NCBI GenBank assembly: GCA_023052935.1
Contig: CM041293.1
Location: forward strand, 171,203,341 to 171,267,340
Source of the DNA: Piezodorus guildinii
Taxonomy: Eukaryota > Arthropoda > Insecta > Hemiptera > Pentatomidae
Direction: 5' to 3'
Length of the DNA stretch: 64,000 nucleotides
Below the pieces are notes generated by a model. That model ran no database searches. It saw nothing but the letters and a program-made list of their open reading frames with translations, and was not told the origin of the DNA. Every line of letters begins with the position of its first letter. Positions within the stretch are counted from its first letter, which is position 1. Positions 29,759-40,186 of this stretch are shown in pieces. Made by a program: the position numbers and the translations under genes.

Positions 29759-29990
29759 TAGATGTACCATATACCGTTAGAAAGCCAAAGATTTTTAAAA
29801 AAATATTATCTTATTCACAAAGTTGTAAATTGTAATGGATGGAGTGATGAAAAGAGGACAAAGCTAAAATGTGTTTCCAACGAAACTAAATATATTAATA
29901 TAAAAACTTGTTGACCTTTATTTATTAGTTCTTAAATTGATTTTAACAACCGACGTAAGTGAAAGTCGTGTGTTGTCCACACCAGATTTT

Positions 29991-30482
29991 TTTTTGCTTC
30001 TGAAATGAGCTGGTTGTTCATACTTCTCATTAAACAAAGTCGGGAATCCCCTCTACATTCGTTTCAGCTGTTTTCAAAGAATTTTTTAATGATGTAGTAA
30101 ATGGTTCTTGTGTTATAAACAAAATGTAAAAAAAAAAAAAATTATACCTTCATCATTTCTCAAACGCAATGGTTTAAGGCGAAACATTCAGTATTATCGA
30201 TCTTCCAGTAAATTGATATGTAATTTCCTTTTGATTGGTATTTTTTCGAAAAGCTTTCGAAATTCCAGATAGAGCTATATTATATAAGAGATCGTCATAT
30301 TTGCAAAATATAATAACTGATTGCGTCCAAGGAGAAAACGAGTGGACTCTAAACGAGTCGAGTGCGGTTTCTCCAAATGAAGAAAGTTCAATCTTTAACC
30401 AGTTTTGTCATAATGCCGCGTTCTTGAGCCTTTTTGAAATTGATATAATGCTGACGAATAACACCGTAGTATAAATTTAAAT
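29991..30482. other. Unassigned region with a short open frame
   Basis: A frame at about 30,235-30,474 reads EIPDRAILYKRSSYLQ, DCVQGENEWTLNESSAVSPN and FLSLFEIDIMLTNNTVV-stop. It has no Met start and no known domain. It could be a decayed exon, but there is no independent support. Confidence 0.25.
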
Positions 30483-30495
30483 ACTAAAACTTTAA

Positions 30496-31659
30496 TAATA
30501 ATAATAATAATAGGCTTACCGAACCCGAAGGTTCGATGCCGATACCACCAAATTTTAGTCTGCACAGACTCGTCCAAGCCCCCGAGATCAGCCTTAATGC
30601 AATCCTCCCATCGACGCTTCGGCCTACCTTTCGAACGCCTACCAGTCGGTTCAGCGAATACAAACTTTCTCGGAATCCGTTCCTCACTGAGCCCAACAAC
30701 TTTACGCGTCCATTTGAATCTCCGCAATGCTATCAACTCAATTATGTGCACAGGATAATTGAGTGCACAGGGACTCCACAATTCCCCGTTGTACAATCTT
30801 CTAAAGTCTCCAGTGGCCTCATCTCTCAAAGTAAGCGGCCATCAACTTTACGCGTCCATTTGAATCTCCGCGATGCTATCAACTCAATTATATTCACAGG
30901 GTACAAACTCCGCAATTCCGCGTTGTGCAACCTTCTAAACTCCCCAGTGGCCTTATTTTTACGCAGTACCTTATTTTCGAAAACCTTAAGACGTTTTTCA
31001 TCCTTCAAAGTAAGCGGCCACGTTTCACATCCGTAAAGAACCGTTGGAAGAATAATAGTTTTATAAATTCTGCCCTTTAGGTTTTTAGACAAAAGCCGCG
31101 AACTAAGTAATTTAGCAACCCAATAATAACACGCATTTCCCACCTTTGACCGGGACTTTATTTCTTCCTGGATTTCATTTTTTCTTGTTATCATTGAACC
31201 TAAATACTTGAATTTCTCTACGTGTTCAAAAGTATGCCCTGAAATATTAATATTATCAAGATCGCCACCATTTCTGCTACTAATCATATATTTTGTCTTA
31301 TCGGTATTTTTTAATTCGAGACCTATTTGTTCACCAGTTTTTATTAACACATTTGTATGGTTTCCGTGTCTTCACCTAGCAGTACCAAATCATCGGCATA
31401 CCCCAAAACCGGAATCTCGTCACCCATATTTAAGCCATTTTTGGTACACATCAACTTTCTATGACATATTCTAAAGCTATATTAAACAAAACAGGTGAAA
31501 GGGATTCACCCTGTTTCAAACCCGATCGTACCTCAAATCTCTCGGAGTAATAATGACCGACTTTAACTTCATGGAATGTTTCCGACAAACACATCTTTAC
31601 TAGGTTTACTAACTTTCTAGGTATTCCCTGTTCAATCATGATGTTATATAGCTTCTGAC
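30496..31659 (-). pseudogene. RTE-type LINE, 5'-truncated, with TSD
   Basis: A 1.16-kb antisense insertion bounded by ACTAAAACTTTA (30,483-30,494 and 31,660-31,671). On its strand: VRSGLKQGESLSPVLFNIAL, GYADDLVLLGEDT (the YADD box, about 31,375-31,415), KYLGSMITRKNEIQEEI, ILPTVLYGCETWPLTLKDEK, then ATGEFRRLHNAELRSLY and the GRPKRRWEDCIKADL tail. Several frame breaks are present. About 125 bp are tandemly duplicated: 30,695-30,830 and 30,841-30,955 both encode EFRRL..AEL...NIIELIA. The UUCG hairpin is at 30,520-30,535, followed by a (TTA)n tail. Confidence 0.9.
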
Positions 31660-31672
31660 ACTAAAACTTTAA

Positions 31673-32084
31673 ACATTTCAAAAATCTGAATAAGGATATT
31701 GATGATAATTTTGATTTAAAAAATATAAATTGTATTGTAAGGTATTAATTATAAAATGTTAATTACAAAATTGAACAACAAGTAGGCTAATAGAATGTCA
31801 CCCACTGGCGGAACCTACTCTTCCTTCCATGAGCCAACATTGGCCTTTTCACGAAATTTAATTGATTTTGAATGAGCTCTCTAATATTAATTAATTTCCT
31901 AATATTATTCGTTTTAATATGATATAGAATAAAAAACTGATGCATGCAACACACGACTTTTAATTACATATTTTGTTATGAACTGACATTCAACATTAGA
32001 AGAAGATGAAGTTATCAAAAATATGAATTAATCCTACTCGTCGGTGAAGCTTTTAAAATCGTGATTTCAGAAATAAGTTCGTAT
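31673..32084. other. Mostly unassigned; degenerate HINE trace
   Basis: CTGATGCATGCAACACACGA (about 31,938) looks like a decayed HINE 5' terminus. The rest is AT-rich with no recognised feature. Confidence 0.35.
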
Positions 32085-32600
32085 TTTTTACTTTTACTTA
32101 CCCATCCATATATGAAATATATAGTAAGAGAAGGTTTTGCGATTGTGAAAATTTTCGAATTCCAGTTTCAGAAATTTTGAAATATCTTATATTTATATCT
32201 TATCCAATATTTTAATCAGAATAAAACCTACATGATCTTAAAGCCCATTAAATTTTACATCGATATAGCGAGTTTAATCAAAATCGTCGGAACCGTTTTC
32301 GAGAAAATCGAAAAAAGGTGCAAAATGCATAGTATAAAGATCCTCTTCTGGTAAGCTCATTTGAAGAAAAAGGTTTTGTCACGTCTCGGGCGTATAGTTG
32401 TCTTAAATATGAAATTTCAGTTTCATAGGACTTACAGTTTCCGCTCGGGAGTTACCACACACACACAGACCTTTTTGCGGAACTGATTTATTTGGACTCA
32501 GGGGACCCTAAAACGTGTATTTCCGTTGAAAACTGGAATTCGAAAATTTTCACGATCGCAATACTTTCCCTTACTATATATAGTAAGTGAAAGTAATAAA
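32085..32600. mobile_element. HINE derivative with two inverted 3' ends
   Basis: An antisense 3' end at 32,085-32,170 (TTTTACTTTTACTTACCCAT, TATAGTAAGAGAAGG) switches to sense interior (TAAAGCCCATTAAATTTTAC, GTGCAAAATGCATAGTATAA, GGGAGTTACCACACACACAC). It ends with a sense 3' terminus, CTTACTATATATAGTAAGTG (about 32,571-32,590). Same design as 7,050-7,651, but with different junctions. Confidence 0.78.
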
Positions 32601-32688
32601 TAGCTTATTTAATAAAACTTATTTCTATTAAAATCCAAAGTAAATAATTCTTTAACAATTTATATTTCCTTTCTATTTTTTTTTATAA

Positions 32689-32991
32689 GGGAGCGGCGTG
32701 GTCTAGTGGATAGAGCACTAGTCTGCTGTGCTCCGGATCCTGGGTTCGAATCCCGGCTGTGGCAGAAATATTATTTATTCTGTTAATTCAGTCGGGGGGC
32801 GACCCTAGGGTATGGAGACCCTCCTGGGGCAGACCCAGCCTCTATAAAGTGGGTACCCAAAGTAATTGGGGAAAAACCTGGCGGTTGAGCGTGATTAAGA
32901 CCTAATCACCTCATTGCACTGCCGTTGGCCTAGAAACAGTACGAATCTCTATATGTACTGAGCCCAAGACCCTTCATGGGTTGTAGTGGTA

Positions 32992-33028
<37 letters not shown>
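32689..33028 (+). mobile_element. SINE-A, tRNA-derived, with poly(T) end
   Basis: About 340 bp. Pol III promoter boxes are clear: A box TGGTCTAGTGG (32,699-32,709) and B box GGTTCGAATCC (32,743-32,753). The tRNA-unrelated body includes CCAGCCTCTATAAAGTGGGT and GGTTGAGCGTGATTAAGACC. It ends TGGTACAGG followed by about 28 T residues rather than A. Other copies: 45,955-46,115, 48,893-49,040 (divergent) and 63,487-63,801 (antisense, also T-ended). Confidence 0.88.
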
Positions 33029-33032
<4 letters not shown>

Positions 33033-33780
33033 CTTAACTAAGTAAATATTACTAGGAAAGTAGAAGGAAAGTGAATTACGTATGTTGCGTGCATCACATT
33101 TTTTTTTAATGTTTAGCAGCTAAGTGAATGAACGGCACCTTGCTTTTATAAATATGGATTGTATAAATATATTTTTTTTAAACCTACAACTTGTTTCATT
33201 ATAGTTTTTCCTTTTCCTTACTTTGAAATAAATTTTGTCGCACATATTATCACTGACGAATGATTCAATTGAGAAAAAAACTGTTTCAAAAACCTGGTTG
33301 GCCGGCGGCCACACCTATCGAGCGGGCTGTGCCTACGCGGAGGCAGGCTAAACGACTCCTAAACACGATTTAAAATTCTGCCGGGGGAGGAGGAGGTCGT
33401 GGAAAGGAGAAATTACATTAGAAAAGCCTCGGCCCACGAGCTCATCTCCATTCTGCCTACCGTCCGCGGGATTCGCGAGTCTGCAGGGAAATCAGGCTAT
33501 CGCGAAAAATAGGCAACTCGGCGAAAGTAGAAACTGAAACTACGGTATAATATGCTAGTAGGAAGGGAATTGGTAGAGTAATTATTATTAATAATTGTGA
33601 CACAAGTTATAGGATTCAGTCGAATTCGTTTTAATTAATTTTGTTATTAAGGTATAAGTATAAGATTAAGGACTTAAGTAAAAAAAAAAAAAAGGTATGA
33701 TGAAATATCATTTGGAGAGCAGAAAACCAAGAAAAAACACCAGAAAAGTGTAGCTAGAATATTTTTATTTTTTAAAAATT
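33029..33780. other. Unassigned, with GC-rich island
   Basis: 33,295-33,560 is strongly GC- and CpG-rich for this window (GGCCGGCGGCCACACC, TACCGTCCGCGGGATTCGCG). No ORF or repeat match. It could be a host regulatory region or the 5' part of an unrecognised element. Confidence 0.35.
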
Positions 33781-33783
33781 CTT

Positions 33784-34740
33784 TTATTGATATTTACAAC
33801 TGTACACTTTCGATAGATCATTCTCAATCCGATCCGCATCCTTATGGAACTCCATTCCTTCTAATATCCGGAACTCCCAAACTCTCTCAACATTTAAATC
33901 CCGACTATTTAGCCATTTCCTATCAATACAATTCCCAAATAATCCCAAATAGATGCTAATTTCAAGGAAGATCAACAGATGTCTTTTAGATTCGTTTATT
34001 AGTTTATTCAATTTTCATTTCCTCGGATACACTAACAGCAAATATCATTTAATTTTTTTTTCTTTTAATCTTTGCAAGATGTAAGATTAAATTATTTATT
34101 ATTTTGCAAACACTCAGAAGAAATGTATTTTTTTTTTCTTTACTTTATGTTAAAATTGTATGTATCTTTTTTGTTCCTATGTCAACATATATCGAAAAAT
34201 TGTAATCTCTTTTTTATTTATATTTTATTTGAAAAATGTATATAAAAGTGTATATACGTGCGTGTGTGTGTTGAGTGCAGATATGCATATTTATATATGT
34301 GTGTGTTTGTGTGTATGTATATATATATATTTTTTTTAATTTTTAAATCTTATTATATCTTTTAAAATTATTTATATATTTTGTTGTTGTGGTGTTAACA
34401 TACGTTGAAGAATTATAATTTCTATTCTTTTTATATTTTATTTTAAAACTGTATATATATATATTTTTTTTTTATTTTTTTTAAATCTTATTATATTTTT
34501 TCATTATATCTTTTTTTTTTTTTTTGTTCTTATGTTAACATACATTTATATTTTTGTTTGTGCATTTTTATTAGAATCTGTCTCTTATGTTCAGCTTATT
34601 TATACATGTTGTTAGTTTAATTTTATTGTTTTCAATCATTATACTCTAAGACTAGATTCTTAAGCTAACTTTTTATTTCCTGCTATGTTATTCTAAAGGG
34701 ACTCGTCCCAGAATAAATAAAGAATTATTATTATTATTAT
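33784..34740 (+). pseudogene. LINE RT C-terminal tail and long 3' UTR
   Basis: Frame at about 33,815-33,945: SFSIRSASLWNSIPSNIR, NSQTLSTFKSRLFSHFL and a stop, the canonical CR1/jockey-type RT end. The following T-rich sequence to 34,740 ends GGGAC-TC-GTCCCAGAATAAA and (TTA)n, the same 3' signature as 791-802. Internal decay and T runs make the middle hard to assign. Confidence 0.75.
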
Positions 34741-34744
34741 TACA

Positions 34745-35322
34745 CAGTACAACAAGTAAATGAGCTATTTACAGAACATTAGCTTGAAAAAGTCTTGAGA
34801 AGAATCTACCCAATGGTAGCACTTCAGAGTTTATTTGGTAAGCAGGTCTAGAGGCCACTGCATCTTCAGACGCCTCGGAGGATTATCGGGAATATATGCC
34901 CAAGCGGGTTTGTATGGGCGGGTGATTTGGAATGAAAGGAGGTGTATCTTTTTTGGGCAATTTCTGCAACGAGTGGGATATTCACTTCTCTATGGATGAG
35001 TTTGTTGGTAGCAAAGTACGGAGCGTCTAGGATTTGTCGAAGGATTTTGGATTGCAAGGATTGGATGCGGGAGGAATTCGATGGTTCAGTGAAGCCCCAT
35101 AGCTCTATGCCATAATTCCAGATAGGTCTAATAATGGTTGTGTAAATGAGTTTTTTGAAGTAAAGAGGGAGTTTTGATCGTTTGTCAAGTAAGTGTTTTA
35201 ATAGTCGATATCTACGAGCAGTTTCTTGTCGTTTAAGTCTTGTATGAGGATTCCAAGTAAGAAGTTTGTCAAGATGAAGTCCAAGGTATCGTATTTGTTC
35301 TACAGTGATCAGTGGGGTCTAG
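34745..35322 (-). pseudogene. Jockey-C-like LINE, 3' fragment
   Basis: Antisense RT thumb and C terminus: QSKILRQILDAPYFATNKLI, HREVNIPLVAEIAQKRYTSF. Upstream on its strand are IKPYLELWG-type and LDKLLTWNPHTRLKRQ sequences. The family's hairpin on the minus strand is CTACC-ATTG-GGTAG (34,806-34,819). Confidence 0.8.
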
Positions 35323-35509
35323 AATATTTTAAAATTAAAATGTATATTTTCTGGTAATATCTAACACATTAATATTTTTTTTTATTTACGGTATCTATAC
35401 TATATAAAGGTAAAATTTTATTTTTTTTCTGTCTTTGAAAAATACTGATTTAATTTTTTTTTTAAATTACCCATATATGGGTAAATTTTTTAACATAAAA
35501 TACACAAAG

Positions 35510-35850
35510 AGGTACTAACCATTAACTGTGCTGTAATACAAATAGTAAATCAGAAGGTCCTGCGGCCATCTTCTTTTTAGAGAACTCGGAGGATTATCAG
35601 GGATCGAAGCGATGAGGAGAAAATAATGGGTTAGAGTGGGAATGGAGTTCTTGAGGAAGGATCCATACCTGGTTCGTGCCAAAACAGTAACATATGGGAC
35701 ATTAAGGTCTTGTTTTGTTTATTCCTGACAAAGTAAGGAGCGTTAAGGATTTTGGGTTGTAAGGATTGGAAAAGAGAAGAATTCGATGGCTTAGTTGAGT
35801 GTTTGTCAATTAAGTGTTGAAGTAGCCGGTTTCTTTTCGTTATGGGTAAA
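35510..35850 (-). pseudogene. Jockey-C-like LINE, short fragment
   Basis: Antisense C-terminal coding pieces, AGAAGGTCCTGCGGCCATCT and GACAAAGTAAGGAGCGTTAA, interrupted by deletions. Frames are broken. It ends near GTTTGTCAATTAAGTGTTGA and CCGG. Confidence 0.7.
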
Positions 35851-36568
35851 ATTAATTGTTTTCTTTATTTTTTTATGATTAATTACGGTGTCCTCAATCT
35901 GAAAAATATAAATAAATTTTTTCTTCCTTAAACAATAACTGACTTATTAAAGTAGAACCTTTATAATCGGCAGCCAATTTTAAACAAATCAGTTGATATA
36001 AACGTCAAGGTGCTATGGTTGTTATCTGATGCTTTGATATTGTTGTGCCAGGTTTGGAAACAATTATTCTAGTAGCTTTGGAGAAAAGCCGCGACAAGTG
36101 TACGGTGCATAGTGGAAAATATGATCGATTTAGGTGGACACAATTTTGAAACCTATACATATTTAACCTTTGGGGTCCCAGATCACGGAAAAAAATATGA
36201 AAACTAATTATTTTATTGACAAGATTGGTCAAACATCAAATTTATTTGCTAAAATCTAAAAATTTACGTTTTACGTTTGAAGTCCCAGAATACGAGAACA
36301 ATAATACAAAAATGTAATTATGGCTCGGGGTTGCTGAAACCTGCTAATAGATGTAGTAGTATTTCATTTAGGAAACTCTTTAAATTATAGGTTGTAAAAC
36401 TTTTGATTCGGAGTGTTGTGACTGAAAAAAAATTATGTATCGCATATTTAAAAAAAGAATTTAATGATTATTCAATAATTTAAAAAAAAAACGCAGAAAT
36501 TCTATGTAATATTTAAAGATTAGAAGGATTGATGAAACAATCCTTGGGGTAACGTGGGGGGTTATATA
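35851..36568. other. Unassigned AT-rich region
   Basis: No ORF, RNA or repeat recognised. It includes CAGATCACGGAAAAAAATAT and similar low-complexity runs. Confidence 0.3.
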
Positions 36569-36962
36569 GTTTTTATTTATTGATTAGGGGCTTTCATTTG
36601 CAATTTGCTTTATACCATGCATTTTGCACCTTTTTTCGATTTCCTTGAAAACGGTTCCGACGATTTTTATTAAACTCGCTACATAGATATACAATTTAAT
36701 GGGATTTAATATCATGTAGGTTTGATTCTAATTAAAATGGTATGACAGGGTTTAAATGCCGATATTTTAATTTTTCTTTCTCTAAAGTACCTTTAATTTT
36801 ATTGATTCTATAAAAATAACTATATTATCTTGTTACTACTGATGAAAAACAGATAATTATATAAATTGAATGAATTCGATCCCCAACTAAAGGAGAAAAC
36901 AGAAAAAATATTTTATTAATTATAGTTTTTCTTTATTGAATAGGGGCTTACATTTGCAAATC
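36569..36962 (-). mobile_element. HINE interior flanked by 35-bp direct repeats
   Basis: Antisense HINE interior (TTTATACCATGCATTTTGCA, AACTCGCTACATAGATA, ATCATGTAGGTTTGATTCTA) without its termini. It is bordered by imperfect direct repeats including ATTAGGGGCTTTCATTTGCA and ATAGGGGCTTACATTTGCAA (36,569-36,607 and 36,923-36,962). Confidence 0.65.
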
Positions 36963-37411
36963 GCTAAATTAACTTTACAGGTAGATTGCAATGTATATTC
37001 AATAACGAGTTTGGAAATGTAATGTCTTACCTGTCTCAGCAATGTCCATTGTTAAATAAAAGAAAAAAGACTTTGGGCTAAACACACCTTGAGCGCAATA
37101 AATGGTCGTCGAATAAAGACGATCCCATTGCCGGTTGTTAGGCACTTGTGTGAACAGGAATGATTCACTCATTTACCATTTATTCGTAAACACGGTATTG
37201 CGGAACATATTAGTATTAAGGGTCTTGCCAACTAATAATAAAAACGTGAAGCGCTGGAAAATTCCAATCTTTTGACTTGACTTTTGTCCATCTAAATTGG
37301 TGATATTGCCCACTGTGCGTCGTACAGGCGATTTTAATTGTATTCGTTAGTCGGGTCTATGCACCTTGAAAGGTAAAACCTTTGAGAAGGTGAAGGGAGG
37401 AACGTAATTTT
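36963..37411. other. Possible single-copy host DNA
   Basis: Moderate GC, no repeats shared within the window (CACACCTTGAGCGCAATAAA, TGCGTCGTACAGGCGATTTT). No ORF of note. Confidence 0.3.
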
Positions 37412-38093
37412 TACTTTCACTTACTATATATAGTTAGGAAAATTTTCGAATTCCAGTTTTTAACGGAAATACACATTTTAGGGTCCCCTGAGTCCAAATA
37501 ACCAAATACCGCAAAAAGTCTGTGTGTGTGGTAACTCCCGGGCAAAAACGGTCTAAAAAATAGGTTTCATTCTGATTAAAATGGTCTGACGGGGCTTAAA
37601 TGCCGATATTTTAAATTTTCTTTCCCTAAAGTACCTTTAATTTAGTTGATTCTATAAAAATAACTATATTATCTTGTTACCACTGATAAAAACCAGCTAA
37701 ATATGCAAGTTGAGCGAATTTGAAAAGCAACTAAAGGAGAAAACTGAAAACATATCTTTTTAAATCAATTTTTTGTTTTTGAACATAAGAACAGTAATAT
37801 ACATGTATGATATACCGTTGGAAAGCTAAAGATTTTAGAAAAAATATTATCTTATACTCAAGCTTTTAAAAGTTAATAGAGAGTGATGAAAAGAAGATAA
37901 AAGTAACTGATTATTTTACATAATAATATAATAGATTTTTTAATAAAACACATGTTTCTATATAAATTCGATTTAATTAATTCTTTAATAGTTTCATGTA
38001 TATTTATCTCTAACTGTATTTGAAAATTCTTTCATTTATTTTAAAAATGGAGGTAAGTGAAAGTCGTGTGTTGCCCACACAAAGATTTTTTTT
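37412..38093 (-). mobile_element. HINE, both ends, internal deletion
   Basis: It starts ACTTTCACTTACTATATATA (3' terminus, antisense) and ends GGAGGTAAGTGAAAGTCGTG then TGTTGCCCACAC (5' terminus). At about 37,555 the sequence jumps from AACGGTCTAAAAAA to GTTTCATTCTGATT, losing the segment that contains GCATGGTATAAAG. Length 0.68 kb against 0.88 kb for the copy at 51.8 kb. Confidence 0.85.
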
Positions 38094-38145
38094 TGGTGGG
38101 TTACAAAAGTTTATTATTGATAATAATAAACTAAAAGTAATAGTG

Positions 38146-38434
38146 TCATGAATTATAGAAGTGCCTAGTAAGTATCGATACCCGACTGCGACTATCGATA
38201 GTAGGGAGGGAGGGGGAGAAGAGGGTGGGGATGGAGGGGAGGGGAAGGAAGACGCGGGGAAGGAGGAAGCGAACTCTCTTCAATGAACGACGCACTTTAC
38301 GGCCTACTAAGGGGTCCCCATCGATCTCCAACCACCTCGTGCTTGGCCCGCTCGCGGCTCCGGCTTCTTTATCTACGTCACCGCTTCGGCTGCTACGTAG
38401 GGAGGGGTCAATGCACGGCGGGGGATGTAGCGCT
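38146..38434. promoter_or_regulatory. GC-rich island with paired TATCGATA sites
   Basis: Two perfect TATCGATA palindromes at 38,173-38,180 and 38,193-38,200, 20 bp apart. They are followed by a purine-rich run (GGGAGGGAGGGGGAGAAGAG) and a CpG-rich stretch (GCCCGCTCGCGGCTCCGGCT). TATCGATA is the DRE motif bound by DREF/BEAF-type factors at insect housekeeping promoters. No adjacent ORF is visible because HINEs lie on both sides. Promoter or insulator function is inference. Confidence 0.4.
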
Positions 38435-38457
38435 TTACTTTTACTTACCTATATATG

Positions 38458-38535
<78 letters not shown>

Positions 38536-38803
38536 AGGGAATGTATTGTGATAGTGAAAATTTTCGAATTTCAGTTTTCAACGGAAATACACGTTTTAGA
38601 GTGATGAAAAGAAGATAAAACTAACTGATTATTTTAGATAATAATATAATCGATTTTTTAGTAAAACACATGTTTCTATAGAAAATCAATTTAAATAATT
38701 CTTTAATAGTTTCACTTATTTCTATCTGTAACTGTATTTGAAAATTCTTTAATCTGTTTTAAAAAGAAGGCAAGTGAATGTCGTGTGTTGCCCGCACCAG
38801 ATT
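38435..38803 (-). mobile_element. HINE, antisense, with expanded TA loop
   Basis: It starts ACTTTTACTTACCTATATAT GAAA, followed by a TA array (38,455-38,532) where other copies have a short TATATA hairpin loop. It then has TAGTAAGGGAATGTATTGTG, a deletion joining ACACGTTTTA to GAGTGATGAAAAGAAG, and the 5' terminus AGTGAATGTCGTGTGTTGCC CGCACCAGAT. Confidence 0.85.
38455..38532. repeat. (TA)n microsatellite in HINE terminal hairpin
   Basis: About 75 bp of TA placed exactly at the HINE terminal hairpin (ACCTATATATGAAA...TATAGTAAGG), which indicates in-place expansion. Confidence 0.92.
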
Positions 38804-39024
38804 TTTTAATTCTGGCTATACTTAACTATCTTATAGCTATATTAGTGATGCGGGTACAAAAAAAGGCTGTATCTATATATCTAATACGAATAGCATGTCT
38901 ATGCTGTTGGTCCTGTAGACATAAAATAAAAGCTGGGAGGAGGTCCAATAAGAGATATCATAAGACGGAAGAGTTATTCCTGGACATACTGATAATTGGG
39001 AGTAAATCACTTCCCTCTTGGGTG

Positions 39025-39275
39025 TTATTGCTAGCATAACACCCACCTAGGCTAATGTTACTGGTTCAAAATTGGCAGATGGCTCTTAGGTTTTTTTAAG
39101 GGAGTAGATATTCATTGTTGTTCCGTCCTACGGAGTTGAGGTGAAACAGTGGTTCGAGTCAGTGCTAATGTCAGATACTCATTAAAGATCCCCATTTCAA
39201 TTGAACCTGGATAAGCTAAATTTAGGACTCCGAATCAAAGTAGCAAACAAATTGTTAAATGAATAAACAAACAAT
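39025..39275 (+). mobile_element. SINE-C, 5' part lost
   Basis: GGTTCAAAATTGG (decayed B box), TGTTCCGTCCTACGGAGTTG, AGTGCTAATGTCAGATACTC, GAACCTGGATAAGCTAAATT and a final TTAAATGAATAAACAAACAA match the SINE-C layout. Confidence 0.7.
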
Positions 39276-39503
39276 ATATTGTAAAGTGGAAGTTAATAAG
39301 AACAATAATATAGATGTATAATATATCGTTGGAGATCTAAAGATTTTAGCAAAAATATTTGTCCACTTGATCTTTTTTTCTGCTAAAAATAAAGAACGTA
39401 TTAGTGTCATTTGCCGTTGGGAAACTAAAGGTATTAGAAAAATATTATCTAGCATTAATTGTCAAATTCAGAAATTATTGGAATGAGAAGAAAATCAGAA
39501 ATA

Positions 39504-40004
39504 CGAGGCATGTTTTTTAAGTAAGTGCCGTTTAGGAATTAAAAAAAGACGTTGCAATATCTTTGCACGTTCTTTTGTTGAAGAAACGCTCAGGTGTTTC
39601 TTCAAGTGCAGGAACAAAGATAAAGTGGCTAATCGGACCAAGGATCTCATCAAATCATTTAAACGGGAAACTCTAGATCATCCTCCATACAGCCCTGATC
39701 TGGCGCCCAGCGACTACCATTTGTTCCTGCACTCGAAGAAACACCTGAGCGGTCGGCGTCTTCAAGAGGATAACGAAGTCAAAACGTTTGTGATGCAGTG
39801 GTTAACAAGTCAGGCGGCAGAATTTTTCGAGGAGGGTATATTCAAAAGCTGGTGCCGCGTTATGACAAGTGCCTCAAAATTCATGGAAATTATGTAGAAA
39901 AGTAGATTAAGCTACAGGCTTTTATGTACAAATAAAAATATTGCGATATCGTTGCACGTCTTTTTATAATTCCAAAACGGTACTTACTTAAAAAACATGC
40001 CTCG
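39504..40004 (+). pseudogene. Mariner-2 copy, deleted, with internal inverted duplication
   Basis: A 501-bp copy between TA duplications (39,502-39,503 and 40,005-40,006). Ends are CGAGGCATGTTTTTTAAGTA and its complement. Only the transposase C terminus remains: ETLDHPPYSPDLAPSDYHLF with the third catalytic Asp, KKHLSGRRLQEDNEVKTFVM and WLTSQAAEFFEEGI. A 32-nt piece (39,587-39,618) is an inverted copy of 39,720-39,751 (31 of 32 positions). RNA from this locus could therefore form a hairpin. Confidence 0.85.
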
Positions 40005-40186
40005 TAAATAAAGTTAACAAAATATAACTAACTATATTATATTTTCATTTCTCTTTTACTTATGTTGATACTTTAACTATTAATTTATTAGTCTTTATTA
40101 CTTTTTTTTTTTTGTTACTTATACAGCTTTTAATTATTTTATATACTTTTCTGTTATTATCAAACGCCTAAATTTAATTTTTAGCT

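Larger units (their letters stand above)
28095..29990 (-). mobile_element. HINE, antisense, with two nested insertions
   Basis: It starts TTTCACTTACTAAATATATA GTAAGG (3' terminus) and runs antisense to about 28,610. It is interrupted by a Jockey-C end and then a mariner. It continues GATGTACCATATACCGTTAG (29,761) to CGTAAGTGAAAGTCGTGTGT TGTCCACACCAGAT (5' terminus, 29,955-29,988). Both ends belong to one insertion. Confidence 0.8.

Noticed and set aside
30536..31036. 166-codon plus-strand frame
   Set aside because: Antisense of the RTE C-terminal tail. Matching antisense frames occur at 9758 and 60,675 for the same reason.
32699..32753. tRNA gene with A and B boxes
   Set aside because: The sequence continues about 270 bp into a repeated body found at other sites and the acceptor stem is not closed; it is the head of SINE-A. 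The same applies at 59,210-59,263 and 63,722-63,795.
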